Shown: one piece after another, positions 46,066-57,484 of the stretch
Layout: each line of letters begins with the position of its first letter
How positions within the stretch are numbered: the first letter of the stretch is position 1
Assembly: GCA_003255025.1 (NCBI GenBank)
Contig: QANY01009317.1
Coordinates: 1,781,786 to 1,845,785 of the forward strand
Reading direction: 5' to 3'
Length of the DNA: 64,000 bases
Source: Datisca glomerata
Taxonomy: Eukaryota > Streptophyta > Magnoliopsida > Cucurbitales > Datiscaceae
Notes under the pieces: generated by a model
The model's database searches: none
What the model was told of the DNA's origin: nothing
Seen by the model: the letters and a program-made list of their open reading frames with translations, nothing else
Made by a program: the position numbers and the translations under genes

Positions 46066-46802
46066 CTGTCCTTTTTGGGATCGGTTGGACAACTTTGTGA
46101 TGATCGCCAAAGCTATGCCATATTTACTCCGACTTCCTCGGTGTTGTCAAGGATCTAAACACGTATAATGTCATAGCTATAGGGTGCCGACACCACGAGA
46201 ACATGGTTACTGCTTACATGGGGGGCTGCAGTCCCCAAACCCCCAAATTTATTACTTGCTGCTAACTACCCGAAGATGCCACTGAGGGTTTCAGTATCCA
46301 TCTCTGCAGATATTTCCAAATCGCGAGACATAATGTTCTCTGCGACACTTGAATATCTTTCTGCCATTTCCGGAAAGTGCACGGATAGCCGCCCTTCCCC
46401 TTCTCACAATGTTCCTGAACTTGCTAAAGAATCAAAGTGTGAATGGCACTTCGAAGTTCCTCACCTTGGGATTCTAATTGTTAGTGTGGATGAGAATGAA
46501 CACCTGAATCATGTACAATGTGTACTGGAAGTCTTGAGACAGGGATCTTTATTTAGCCGCACCTGAACCCGCAACTGCTGCCTCTACTCTGCGTACTTCT
46601 TGTGCCGGCTTTGCCAGCCTCACGGGGTACCGATTTCCTCCTACTCCGTGCGTCGGGACCTGGGACCACCAGAATTTGTATGTAAGATGAGCCTACAGGA
46701 GTGTCAATCAACTGAGCAGCCAGGTTTGAGAATAAGGTGGGATCCCTGGATGTAGTAGCCGGTGAATCACTGATCAAAGAGAAAATTTTGCTTGTGCAGG
46801 CC
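46066..46802. other. Unassigned, with an open frame at 46276-46566
   Basis: The plus-strand frame 46276-46566 (LRVSVSISADISKSRDIMFS...) has protein-like composition and ends CVLEVLRQGSLFSRT. I do not recognise it. It could be a remnant of a nuclear-type coding sequence caught in organelle DNA. The rest is spacer. Confidence 0.4.
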
Positions 46803-47085
46803 CTCGTCAATTCCTTTGAGTTTCGGTCTTGCTACCGTTCTCCCCAGGCGAAGTGTTTCACGCGTTAGTTGGGCCCCTAATCCGCGTAGACCAAGGGCGA
46901 ACACTCATCATTTACCGCATGGACTACCAGGGTATCTAATCCCGTTCGAGACCCATGCTTTCGCACCCCAGCGTCGGTAGGGACAAAGAGAGTTGCCTTC
47001 GCGTTTGGCGTTCCTTCGTAGATCTCTGGATTTCACCCCTACACACAAAATTCCACTCTCCTTTGTCTCACTCAAGTGAATTGGT
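46803..47085 (-). pseudogene. rrn18: Mitochondrial small-subunit rRNA (rrn18) fragment
   Basis: The plus strand starts CGTCAATTCCTTTGAGTTTC, the complement of the universal region near E. coli position 907-926. It then has CTCCCCAGGCG, GGACTACCAGGGTATCTAATC and ATTTCACCCCTACACAC. Details such as AATCCGCGTAGACCAAGGGC fit plant mitochondria and not plastid 16S. About 280 nt of a gene near 1.9 kb are present, with several differences in conserved bases, so it is a non-functional fragment. Confidence 0.92.
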
Positions 47086-47660
47086 TTCGAGAGAAGCATG
47101 TGAAGGGATAGGTCTGGAATAAGTCTTGTATGAGTCCTTTAATCGAGTCCCTCTTCTTTAATAGGCGCTTTCCGGTAGCAGGGTTTTCTTATCTTTTTTT
47201 TACAATTACCATTAAGTCTTTCATATCTCCGCCTCCCCATTCCTTTATCAAAGTCTAGTACTTATGGCGCAAGTCAGTCTCTTCAAGTGGAAGCAATCAT
47301 AGGGGGCTCGGGTCTAAGGTAGGCCTTCCTGTATCATTGGTAGGCAAAGGGGTAAGCGAACACGGCTGTCTTTGTTTGTGAAGAACAAATGGGTAAGTAC
47401 GCTTGGGGAGGGATCCAAAGTTGGGTGGGTGGACGTCTCTTTATCTGAGGGCTGAATAACGATCTGGTTGTTTTGATGATTATCAATGGCTTTCATGAGA
47501 ATCTGAGGCCTTGAGTTTGTCTTTACTCATTTAGGGCTTGCCCTATTGTGTCAGGGTCTTTGTGAAAGGCTTTCTGAACCCTTTTTAGGTTTTTTATCTT
47601 TTTTCGATAGGTGTTCATATGTCAAGGGCTGGTAAGGTTTTGCGTGTTGTATCGAATTAA
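47086..47660. other. Unassigned organelle-like spacer
   Basis: No gene or repeat recognised. The short open frames lack any family signature. Confidence 0.5.
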
Positions 47661-47925
47661 ACCACGAGTTATTTGGGTTTTGTGTTCAACGCCACAGATT
47701 TACCATCAGAGGACTACATCATCGTCGGAGGCGGCACCGCCGGCTGCCCATTGGCAGCAAGGCTATCTAAGTATTCTCGGGTTCTGGTGCTTGAAAGAGG
47801 CGGTGTTCCATACGGAAAGCCTAATCTGATGACCCAAGAAGGCTTCCGCACCACTCTCATGGAGGTCGACGCTTTCGACTCCCCGGTGCAAGCCTTCACC
47901 TCCGAAGACGGCTGCAGATCATAGC
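47661..47925 (+). pseudogene. HOTHEAD/mandelonitrile lyase-like GMC oxidoreductase fragment
   Basis: Frame 47673-47924 reads FVFNATDLPSEDYIIVGGGTAG and then CPLAARLSKYSRVLVLERGG and PYGKPNLMTQEGF, ending AFTSEDGC. This is the N-terminal FAD-binding (GGGTAG) part of the plant HOTHEAD-like GMC family, about 80 of some 550-600 residues. A residue or two seem lost in the EDY-IIV stretch. The family is nuclear-encoded and secreted, so this is a captured exon piece inside organelle-like DNA. Confidence 0.88.
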
Positions 47926-48336
47926 CTTACCACTCGGTACCCGATGGCCAGTGGGGGATTCGGTATAGCAGCTCACATTCGTTTGCGCTACGCGTTCCCG
48001 CTGGAGTGGACACGTGTTAGCTGTAGGAAGTATGGTTCCAAAAGTGACTTTGGTTCGCCAGTTCAGGCTCAACTCCTCACTTTATGTTAGCGGACCTACA
48101 GGTCGGGACGGGGCTCTAAGATCTTTCTTTCTGTGTGGGATGATGTCGGGGAGAGAAGGGAATGCGTCGAGGCGGCGAACAACAAGACTACAACTACATT
48201 TTGGCTTTTCCCTCCATGAGATGAGCCCAGTGCATTGGACCGATGGATAAGAGAACTGAGCTGGCCTAAAAAGCGCTTGGGCGCTCTACGTTTGATGTAG
48301 ACTCCATCAGAAAGAAATCGATATGTATCTTATGGA
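47926..48336. other. Unassigned organelle-like spacer
   Basis: No recognised gene. Composition is like that of plant mitochondrial intergenic DNA. Confidence 0.45.
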
Positions 48337-48546
48337 TCAAGAATAGATAGTTGTCTCATCAATAGATAGAAAGAGGGTCTTTCCCCTTATTATTGAGTCG
48401 TCGACAATGCTACTAAACTGAGAGTTGCTCTGTTTAGGAAGAAGAATCCGCTTAGACACAGAGAACATGGATAAATACATTTTCACTAATGTGTCTACCC
48501 GAACGTCATGACGACGAATTAGTCTTCTATGGAAGTTCGGTATCAC
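48337..48546 (-). pseudogene. Possible mitovirus RNA polymerase-like fragment
   Basis: This 69-codon frame has a basic, arginine-rich start followed by an amphipathic segment, a layout that reminds me of the N-terminal part of the RNA-dependent RNA polymerase of mitoviruses. Copies of such sequences are known in plant mitochondrial genomes. None of the catalytic motifs is present, so it would be only a dead fragment. The match is from memory and weak; an unrelated chance frame is quite possible. Confidence 0.3.
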
Positions 48547-50079
48547 TCGAGGTCTCTCGTGCCTTGCTAGGTAGAAAGAACGAAGAAGTAAGGAAATGAG
48601 GCGACTCTTTCTTGAACTATATCATAAACAGATCTTCCCCTCCACACCAATCACGAGCTTTTCTCCATTCCTCTTGTATATCGTCGTAACGCCCTTAATG
48701 CTAGGTTTTGAAAAATAGTTTTCATGTAATTCCCATTTAGGTCTGATTCACTTCTGTCTATCTACTGTTAAATGAATTTATAGAGTCCTAAGGGTAGTCT
48801 CAAAGATAAGGGAATCAAGCCATATTCGTTTTGATTAGTTGTCCCAGGGAAAGGAGTCAGTATTGGCTGTTGGCATGTCCGAGCTAACTTGGTAAAGGAC
48901 TACTTTTGTTTAGCGGTCATGGATCGATTCTAGGTGGTTCACTTTAGACCCCTATTCTCGAAGTTCACGTTCTGATCTAGAAAATCTACTTTTTAGATGA
49001 GTTCCATAGTTTTGGATAGGACAGGTGGAAACGAGGAGGTAAAGCTTCTCTTAAAGCAATCAGGCAAATGCGTGTATACTAGCTTACTAGCTTTAGTAGC
49101 TTTCTTGTGTACTAGCCGGAAGCAGGGGTACTTTATTTGGGATGCTAAGTAGAAGTAGAAGCTATAGGCGAAGGCTTTCGCGCCTTGCTGTTAAGTAAGG
49201 TGGAAGCTAGCTACTTGCTTGTTGAAGGTGCTTGCCCGCGGCTATTCGTAGATCTGGAGTTCTATAGCTGATTGTGCTACTTTCTTTCAGAACCTTAGTA
49301 GCGGGTATTAGGTGAGACGGCGCCTATATCACAGCTGTTACTGTGCTTTTTGGATTGGAAAAGGAGGGCGCCCGGGTTATAGAAAGGGAAGGCAGAGGTA
49401 GTACTTCGAATGACGAAGAGAGGCGGCTCGGCATGGAAGGAATGGGCCCCTCTCCCGTGCCTTCTCTCTCTGGTATTCGCATTCCTTTCTTAGAACTAAT
49501 TCATAGGGGGTTAGTTCAAAGCTCGTTTATAAAATTTTTGATCAGTTCTCCTGCCCATATACCTCACGAATGTGGTCGTAGAAAGGAAGCATAGACACAT
49601 ATCAGAGAAAGGGCTTTTGCTCTGATGTTTGGTTGCTTGCTCGAACTGTACACATTCAAAGAGGGTACAAGCTAAACAAGCAAGCCATCCAAGATTATAG
49701 AGTCGGAAGTTAGAAAGAACTTGGGGGTTTCCCTGTGACTAACTTAGCACACTTCTGGTGGTAGCCATTGGGCTAAGTCTCCAAAAAGAGTCACTTAAGC
49801 ATTACGGAGGAGCTTCGCTTTCTGCTTCAGTTGGCGCGTTGCAGTAATGAAGAAAAGAATGAGATTGGTTCGGTCTTTAGTATTTGGGTGAATTCATTTG
49901 GGTATCGAAGTTTTAGTTATTGCCATCCCTTGCTTGGCATCAGTGGGCTTGGTAGTAGCATAGGACCCTACCCTACCACCTATAGGCGGTCGTCCGTCTT
50001 ACAGTGGCAAATCGCTTCTACCAAGTTCCCCAACAGCAGCTTAGCTTAGTAGCTTAACTCTTTCTACTGGCGTGACGCT
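48547..50079. other. Unassigned organelle-like spacer
   Basis: No rRNA, tRNA or protein gene recognised. The open frames (for example 49343-49594) match nothing that I know. Confidence 0.45.
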
Positions 50080-50197
50080 GACTCTGTGTGCCTCCAAGGT
50101 CAGTCTGTTGTCCCAGTTGGCCCCGACTGCGATGATCTTCGACGCCTCCTCCGTGCCGAGGTTCAGTCGCACCATCTCATATTCTTGGTAATTCCAT
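50080..50197 (-). repeat. 118-bp dispersed repeat, copy 2
   Basis: Partner of 45948-46065. Here the minus-strand frame is open on both sides (50268-50041). It contains WNYQEYEMVRLNLGTEEASK, possibly a gypsy pol linker. Confidence 0.85.
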
Positions 50198-50849
50198 TTG
50201 AGTCTAGTCTTGTAGTCGGCCTGGAATGACTTTATAGTCTTTCTAATGCTAATGCCTTCTTCCTTCATTCATTTTCTTTTAGGTGCAGTAGCTCGGTCAT
50301 TGAGGAATACTTAGGCTTAGAGGGTAGTCTCCCTTTCTCGAGTAAAAGCGATCAGAATTTGAACACGCCGCGTTTTATTGGGAAGGATCGAACCATGCCT
50401 TGAATGGGTCAAAGCCAAAAATCTGAGAAATAGAAGGAAAGGAGATCAGAAAGATACATGGACGACTTGACTATAGTATAGGTCGGATGTTTCTGTGAAC
50501 AGTAAGCAGCAGATCTCCCCTTATTTTGGGAGCTGCGCAAAAGCCGTTGCGCGTTAGCGCATCCATTTTCTTGCTCGTGAGCACTTTCGAAAGATTGCAG
50601 GGCGTTAGGCTTGACTAAGAACATAGAAAGAAAGGGATTTTATTGCTTGTTTAGTAAAATCACGCTTTTCATTTTGATAGGAGTAGATGCTTGCTGGGCA
50701 GGGCACTCTTCATTCTTCATTCGATGATCTAGTTTTGTTTCTCAGTTGAAAAGATATGTCTTGAGCAATCGCAGAAGCACCTTGATTAACATATTTTATC
50801 TTGACCGACTCAATTAAGGTATTAGTGTTTGTTCTATTAGACAACAAAG
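50198..50849. other. Unassigned organelle-like spacer
   Basis: No gene or repeat recognised on either strand. Confidence 0.45.
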
Positions 50850-51000
50850 ATCGTGTTGGGGTTCTTAGGAGCTTCCTGTTCATCCGCCACGTTGATTTTT
50901 CCTTCTTCTATAAAATCTTAGATTTTTTGCTTCAAAGTCTAGCTTGCATCCGTCCCATGACCTGGTCTCCCCTCATTGGGACCTAACTAATTTCTGCCAA
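50850..51000 (-). pseudogene. Tat-type gypsy gag fragment
   Basis: The minus strand reads GHGTDAS, a stop, TLKQKI, a stop, [20 protein letters not shown]. The GH..(D/E).C...LK.KI.D.I pattern is the tail of the zinc knuckle of Tat-type Gag; here the last Cys is Ser. A fragment only. Confidence 0.72.
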
Positions 51001-51077
51001 TTCCTTCCCCGAGATACATACTTTTATTCCTTTCTCCCATAAAGCTTCCTTTCCTGAATCTTAGCTCTTCTCTTCTC

Positions 51078-51150
51078 TTTATTTCTCGTCTAGTAGAAAC
51101 TAATCGAGCTCCATTTGATCTCCTAGAAGCGGAAGCTGAATCAGTAGCAG
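51078..51150 (+). pseudogene. nad1: Mitochondrial nad1 fragment
   Basis: The frame gives VETNRAPFDLLEAEAESVA, the highly conserved ETNRAPFDLPEAEAE loop of NADH dehydrogenase subunit 1 (a quinone-site loop of complex I). FISRL precedes it. Continuation after SVA is lost (EGRKRSG instead of the expected GYNVEY), so only about 25 codons are visible. Confidence 0.8.
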
Positions 51151-53690
51151 AAGGAAGAAAGAGAAGTGGGAACGGAGTGGCACTTTAGACCAGTAGTAGT
51201 CATTAAGGTGAGGCCAAACAGAAAAAGTGCTGGAGTCAGGAACAATGCGATCCTCAGTAGCTGAAAGAAGCCTTGTTTTGTCTCCTGTTGAAGTGGTGAC
51301 TCACCTGCAACATAAGTTTTTCAAACCTAGGTGAATTTACTGGACGAAGGCAAAAAGAAAGAGATAGAATACGACAGTTTTTCAGGCGTATAGAGAATGA
51401 CACGATCATATAGCCTTGGTCCTCTCATCATCTTATTCCCGAAAGGCAGAACTGAAGAAAGCACTGTTTGGGACTGGGTACGACCCTTCTTCTTTCTTTA
51501 GACTATCGTCTTTTCTGGATGTGGATTGAGCATTTTGTTGAGTATTGTTTTTGCGCTTGTTAACCTTCTTCGAACCAGTCCGGTTCTCGTCAGCTCAAAG
51601 CGGGAGGGAAGCGGGATTGGTTCACGAGTCTATACTATTGGTCAACTTCTCGGTCATTTCCGCAAGCCTGCCTTTGCACTTCTTCCACTGATCTCACAAG
51701 CCACCCCTACAGAATCATTATGCCGATGCGCTGACAAGTTTAGCAGCAGCCTTGGCTCTTGGTCCAAACCAATCCATGCAAATAAGAGTAGAAGAATGCA
51801 GGTTGTTTAACTCTATCGGTCTCTCCTCTCGCAATTAGTATTGGTCTTCCTGCCTAGTCAACAGGTCAATCCATCAGTCTAGGGATAGGTTGGCAAGTAG
51901 TTAGTTGATATCTGGAATGAGTTCCCCTTCCTTAATTGGTCTTCCTTAATCGGTCTTATGGGTCCTACTACTAAAATCCCAGTTTTTGCAACAGTTGTAC
52001 TCTTCTATGCAAGAAGAAGACTTAGAAAGAATAAAGAATTTTGGATCGGAAAAAGTATGCTTAGAACAGGAAAGAAGGCTCGAGTTTTTGGAAATGTTTC
52101 AAGAGGAGTGGCCTTATAGAAGGTTGGGGGTTGCTTGACATCTGTCAAATACGAGCCCTTTTTTTCTATGTTCAATCTACGGTCTACCTCGATACACTTG
52201 TGTCACAATGGCTGATCTTTTGAGTGAGGGAAGCCGGAGCATTGGTCAAGAGAGAGAAAGAAGAGGAACTATAGATCTAGAAAGTAACATTAGCTACACT
52301 AGACCAGACACACCTTTTTTTTTATCATCTTTTTTTACTGACCGGATCGGTCACCCCTCAACCAACTAACCGCTCGGCGAATTGGTTGTTTTTGTCGGCG
52401 TATCGGTTGAAGTAGATTCTTATTTTTGATCAATCAAAACCCCTTCCCAAACTGTACAAGCTTCTTCCAAAGCATACGGCCCTAACCCTTAAGTGAGTAA
52501 GAGCTTCTTCCTTCGCTCCACTCGCCTTTACTTACCTAGCGAACTAACGTCAGCATATTTCGACCGTTCTGTCTTAAATTCTTTGGTTGGTGTGAAGTTG
52601 AGTTCTGTGCTTTTTGTACGAGAAGGTTATCGATATTCTCAATCGCTCTTTCTAGTGGGGAGGAAGAGTGCGTGAATGACGGTTCTCAGATGAGGCCTCT
52701 CTAAATCAAAATATGCTAGAATTCTTATATCGATAGAGCTTTCACGTGTGCGCATAGACCGTGCCTCTCCTCCTTCCCCCCTAAACTGTTTTGAAAAGAA
52801 AAAAGCCCCGCTTCCATTGGGGCCCCTCTCTGATAATGAAATACATATTTGGTATCGTCAAATGATTTTATTCGTAGGTAAGACTCAGACGTAGAGTCCC
52901 GTCGGCCGGGAAGGGCTTTTTTCTATTTGTTTTTTACTCCGGCCTTATTAAATAAGGGATTCTTCTGTTTCTCCATGAGGGAAAGCCCTTTACAGATGGA
53001 GTAATGCATCTCTGTCTTGAAAGCCCACCCTACAGATAGGAGTTCCTATCTCTACTGCCTATCCAACCCGAAGACTCTTATTCGTGGTGGAGTGCTTCGA
53101 GTAGGATCCGATCCCATCCCAGCAGTCAACCTTGACGGCCGAAGCAATGGCTACTCTCTTTCCCTGCACCAAGAACCCGACCATGATGAATGTTTCTGGG
53201 CGAATGACGTTGATGCGGTTGTTCGGAAGGACAAAACGGCTCAACCAGAGAGTCTATAGATAAGAACGAATCAGATCGATTCGACTGATATGATAGATGG
53301 AATGGTTAGTTTGTGTTATGATTTAGTTAGGACTTTGTTTGTCTCCCTTTCGTTATCTTTCGCTCCCCTTGTATAGGTTGGGGAAGGGTCGGGTCGATTA
53401 CCTTTGGGAGGGAAGTCGAAGATCTCGGTGGTCTTGTGAGTGGTTGATAAACTACGATTGCAGTTTTATTTAAGAAGTCCCATAGCTGTGAGGCTTAACA
53501 GACAAAGAAAATGGTGGATACTTCCACTAGTTGGGTAGACGTGGATCGAATGCCTTTACGCTATGGGCTGTGTTAAGCATGCTTCTTTGACAGAAAACAA
53601 ACTCTTTTTCCATGACAACAACCGCGACTATAAAGGGCGGGGCGGTAAGCTCTCTATCAATAACAGGGGGCTGCTCTCCTTTGTCAACGT
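51151..53690. other. Unassigned organelle-like spacer
   Basis: No recognised gene. Open frames at 51526-51810, 52493-52675 and 53017-53259 have no family signature. Typical tRNA cloverleaf sequences were looked for by eye and not found. Confidence 0.45.
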
Positions 53691-53790
53691 GTAAACAGAA
53701 GAAAGATTGATCAAAACCAGTTAAAGGGTTTCAAGAAAAAATACATAATTAACACAAGAAGAAGAGAAAGAATACGAGGGTTATCGGGAT
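53691..53790 (+). repeat. 100-bp inverted repeat, left arm
   Basis: GTAAACAGAAGAAAGATTGA and the bases after it reappear in reverse complement at 62073-62173 with few differences. Short inverted repeats of this size mediate recombination in plant mitochondrial genomes. Confidence 0.88.
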
Positions 53791-54849
53791 TTAGAGCAAA
53801 GACACTCTTAACGTCTTAAAGTGTACCATTCAGAAAAAAAATGGTAGGGTTACAAGGCGCTCTAAGGAGGACATTTGTAAAAAGGATTCCCAATTCATTA
53901 GTAGGGGAAGACCCTTCTTAAATAACTTGAGCACTTCTTATCCTCCTTGTGTCCGTGCTACAACAGACAGAAAGAAAGATAAGGAAAAGGATGGTTTTGT
54001 TTGGGCCTTGATTAACCGCGTCCACCGATAGAACGGAGTGTCGGCTCCGGCCGCCGATACAGTTACCATGCTTACCAGCTCTGACCATTGCCGCCTATAG
54101 ATATAGATTGGAGGTAGGCGAAGGTAGCAGTACTGTCACTTCACAGCAAGAAAAGGATTGAAGATTTAGTGGTGTAATGTTAAGAGGTCGTGCGACATGA
54201 AGACATTGATAGCAATATGGGGGAAGTTCCCATCAGGCAATAACGGTTCTACCTGACCCTACTTAAGCATGCATATTATGTCAGTGAAGCCTTTGTGTGA
54301 AGCCTTGGAGCTTACGTTAGAAGCGCATAGGCATTCAAATCACTATCTTAAAATAGCGTATATAAGAGAAAGAGTGGCTCGTGCATCTTTTCTTCTTTTA
54401 GACAAGTCTAGTAGGCAAGGGAATTGTTATAGCAAGCATGAGCTGGAATGAGCAATTTTAGTTCTTGAGTTCGAGCGGGGGTAGCATTCCGGTCTTAAGC
54501 AAAGCCGTCCTGCCCGGCCATATGCCTTGTTCACAGTCAGAGAGGGCTTGTAGTACCTGCTAGCGCAGCTATGCAGTGAAAGGGAAGGAGCCTAAATCGA
54601 CCCCCTTCTTTCTTTCTCTCGGATGAGACTAAGCAGCCACCGACCGGTGCCCTAGTAGTCGCGCTCTTACCCAGGTGCTGCCATTTGTTTGCCTTGTTCG
54701 GAGGCTTCGGTTTCAAATCTTTCTCAAAGATAGATGATTGTGGGTCCTGAGAGGAGCTATTGGATTCTTCATCATGATCATTGGAATGAAGAGGCTATTA
54801 TGCTCCAGTAGTAAGCTGATAGTTGCTATCTTCTCTTAGGTAGCAGCAC
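53791..54849. other. Unassigned organelle-like spacer
   Basis: Nothing recognised. Confidence 0.45.
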
Positions 54850-55090
54850 ATGGGAGTAGCAAGAATCTGCCTCCCGAGAGGCATAAGAAAGAAGGGGCGA
54901 GTTCTGTCCTTGGTCAGCACGATGAAAGGGGTAGGAAAGAAAGAGCCATATACTATCTCAGCAAGAAGTTCACTGATTATGAGACAGACAAGGTAGACGG
55001 TCAGTTCTGGTCTTCGCTGAAAAAGTGAGGCTTTACTTGACGAGTTGTTGACCTTTCTATCCCCACAGATTATGAACTGCATGGCTAGTC
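54850..55090 (+). pseudogene. Tat-type gypsy RNase H fragment
   Basis: The plus strand reads LVQHDERGRKERAIYYLSKK and FTDYETDKVD, the start of the first RNase H of Tat elements (compare GQHD...AIYYLSKRF in elements A and B). Followed by a stop and a frame break. Confidence 0.88.
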
Positions 55091-56399
55091 ACTTAATGGT
55101 CCACCGATCTCTCGGCCTAGCGTCGGGAGTGGTTGCTCTAGTACCTATAGGTACAGACTCATCCATTTACTGATAGATAAAGGATAGGAACCCACTTATC
55201 AGAAGAGGTTTTAACTAGAATACAAACAAGATAAGAGGATCCCCCATTTTCCCAAACCTATACCTCTAAGAAAATGGAGACCCGGATTCTAAGACTCTTC
55301 TTTCTTTTGAGATCTTATCACAGTTTTTTTGGCTAATGGCCTCTTGCCACGTGGTAAGTAGGAAGTCTCTATATCACGCATGCTTCTCCACTGATGACAC
55401 TATTTGCTTCCAATAGTTCAACCTATCCAGAAAAACTGTCCACCTATGAATGTGGTTTCGATCCTTCCGGTGATGCCTGGCTTGAATCAAATCGTTTGTC
55501 TAGAGAGTAGCCGATAACCAAAGCTAACTACAATTTCTCTTTAGCAATCAGCCATCAGCCCTCTTCAAGCTGTCGAATATAGATAGGAGATCCACTTCAA
55601 GTTCAAGGCTGGCAACAAGCGTAAGTGCAATCACAATCCCTATGAATTTCATTAATCAATCTCTCTTCGGCCCTCTAGCACTCTGTTATGGCGCAATCAC
55701 TGACTGACGTTCTGGAGTTCTAGGTCTTCTCGAGGCTTAGGTTTTTTTTCCTCAACTGGGAATCTTGCCTGACCCCGAGCAAGGGTCTAATTCACATACG
55801 TAAAGGAAAGGGTGGTGGGTGGGGTAGGCCTTTCACTGTTTCTTTTAGTACGTCAATAGATGAGTGAAGCGAAGGGACTATCCACCAATAGGCACGAGAG
55901 GAGTTCCTTCCAGGAGAGCATGTAATTGAAGAAAATAAAAACCACACCGAGCTTGTGGTCCTCCTTTTAGTGTGGGTTCAATTGGATGAATCTGTCAAGT
56001 CAAGGTCAACGTACGTAGCAGCAAGGGTGGTGCATCGCCCTATTTCTCATTCTCGCTCGGGAGCCAAAACGAAGACGCATGCTACCTACTGTATTGGACC
56101 TTCGACCAGGTATTCACCCTTGTCGAATTGGAACCAACCACCACTGTATTGCGCTCGAACAGTTGAGCGGCTGCCGGCCAGCAACTTCCGTACACAGATA
56201 TAGATTCATTCTTCGTACCTGGTCCAACTTCACAACCCTTCACGGGTTGGTCAGAAGTTAGTCTTGTTTGGTAAGACGGAATTGGACAAAGAAAAGAGAG
56301 TGCTCGACCGGAACAACGGCTAACAAAGACCGTAATTACATAGATAATAGCTCCTCCCCTTCTCCGTCTTTAAGGGCTAGTACAATAAGGTAACCCAGT
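55091..56399. other. Unassigned organelle-like spacer
   Basis: Nothing recognised. The open frame 55955-56203 has no family signature. Confidence 0.45.
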
Positions 56400-56460
56400 T
56401 GCATATGAGAGCCGAAAGCTCAATGAGACCGAAAGGCGTGGTCCAAGAGAAGGTCTGAAT
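56400..56460 (+). pseudogene. Chromovirus-type gypsy RNase H scrap
   Basis: AYESRKLNETERRGPREG corresponds to the AYESRKLNxTERRYTVQEKE block of chromovirus RNase H. Only about 18 codons are in register. Confidence 0.72.
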
Positions 56461-56639
56461 ATCGATAGAACGTTGATCAATATTCAGGAAGAGATCGAGG
56501 ATCACAGCAAGATCCTGATATTTGTCAACACAAGAGTCGGAGCCCCCTTTCATCCTCCATCCCCATTACGAGGGCCGGCCGGAATATGCTTGGCATGGAG
56601 CGAGCCTATATAATAGAATGTAATAAAGAAAATTGTAAA

Positions 56640-56765
56640 ATAAAATACCCAACATCGATCATCAGAGGGATAGTAGCGGACGAGACACTACGCCACTACA
56701 TGTTGAACTATACGACCATGCTGATTGCAAGGATGGACCCGCTTCTCTCTTTGAAAAGCCAGCCT
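56640..56765 (+). pseudogene. Tat-type gypsy RNase H end fragment
   Basis: LRHYMLNYTTMLIARMDPLLSL corresponds to RQYML-HTTWLISKMDPIKYI in elements A and B. It lies about 1.6 kb right of the matching RNase H start at 54850, in the same orientation, so both may be remains of one insertion. Confidence 0.82.
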
Positions 56766-56870
56766 TCACGGGCCGTACAGCAAGGTGGCAGATGTGACTC
56801 TCAGAGTTCGATATTGTGTACGTGCAGTGCACCCAGGTAAATGAGGAACGAGATGAATACAGAGGTTAAA

Positions 56871-57057
56871 TGAGCATCCCACACCTAAAAGGTGCCCCAC
56901 ATAGGTCTTCCCGAAACCCCCCAGTAAATAAAGTAAACAACGTAAAAAAGCACCCATTTCTGCTGAGCATCCCACACCCAAAAGGTGCCCCACATAGGTC
57001 TTCCCCGAAACCCCCCAGTAACTAAAGTAAACAACGTAAAAAAAACACCCATTTCTG
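56871..57057. repeat. Tandem duplication of a 93-bp unit
   Basis: TGAGCATCCCACACC...CACCCATTTCTG occurs twice back to back (56871-56963 and 56964-57057) with about five differences. Confidence 0.92.
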
Positions 57058-57484
57058 GGACTTAGCTCTTCCATAAAAGCAGAGTAGACAGTCTAGTAGT
57101 CTACTAGGAGCAAAAAGGAGCTCGCCAAGTGGAGGAGCCATGCTCAACTACTTAACTAGTCCGGAGTAATGTCCCTATGCTATGTTCCTCTCTCGAGGCA
57201 TGTCTGCTAGCCTACCAATGCATAAAGGTTCTGATTCGAGCGAGAGCCCGAACGGGGGAGGCGACATCAAATAGAGGAATTAGGTTTTGATTTTCAGCAA
57301 GAACATGATAAGAGCATCCCTTTCACAAAAACCTACGGATCCCCCCTTCTATCCTGCCACTTCAGCACCTTGTGATCTTGAATATTGAGTTCCGCTTAGG
57401 CTACGTGTTCTGTTTACGCGCTACTAAGTCGGCACACAGGATCTTAGATAGGTTTCGTCCCCTTTCAGGAACGCCATTTTTGCT
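57058..57484. other. Unassigned organelle-like spacer
   Basis: Nothing recognised. Confidence 0.45.

Noticed and set aside
46803..47085. Plastid 16S rRNA fragment
   Set aside because: Bases between the conserved blocks (for example AATCCGCGTAGACCAAGGGC) fit the mitochondrial 18S gene and not the plastid 16S gene.
54600..54720. Possible tRNA-like stretch
   Set aside because: No complete cloverleaf with T-loop and anticodon arm could be drawn by eye.
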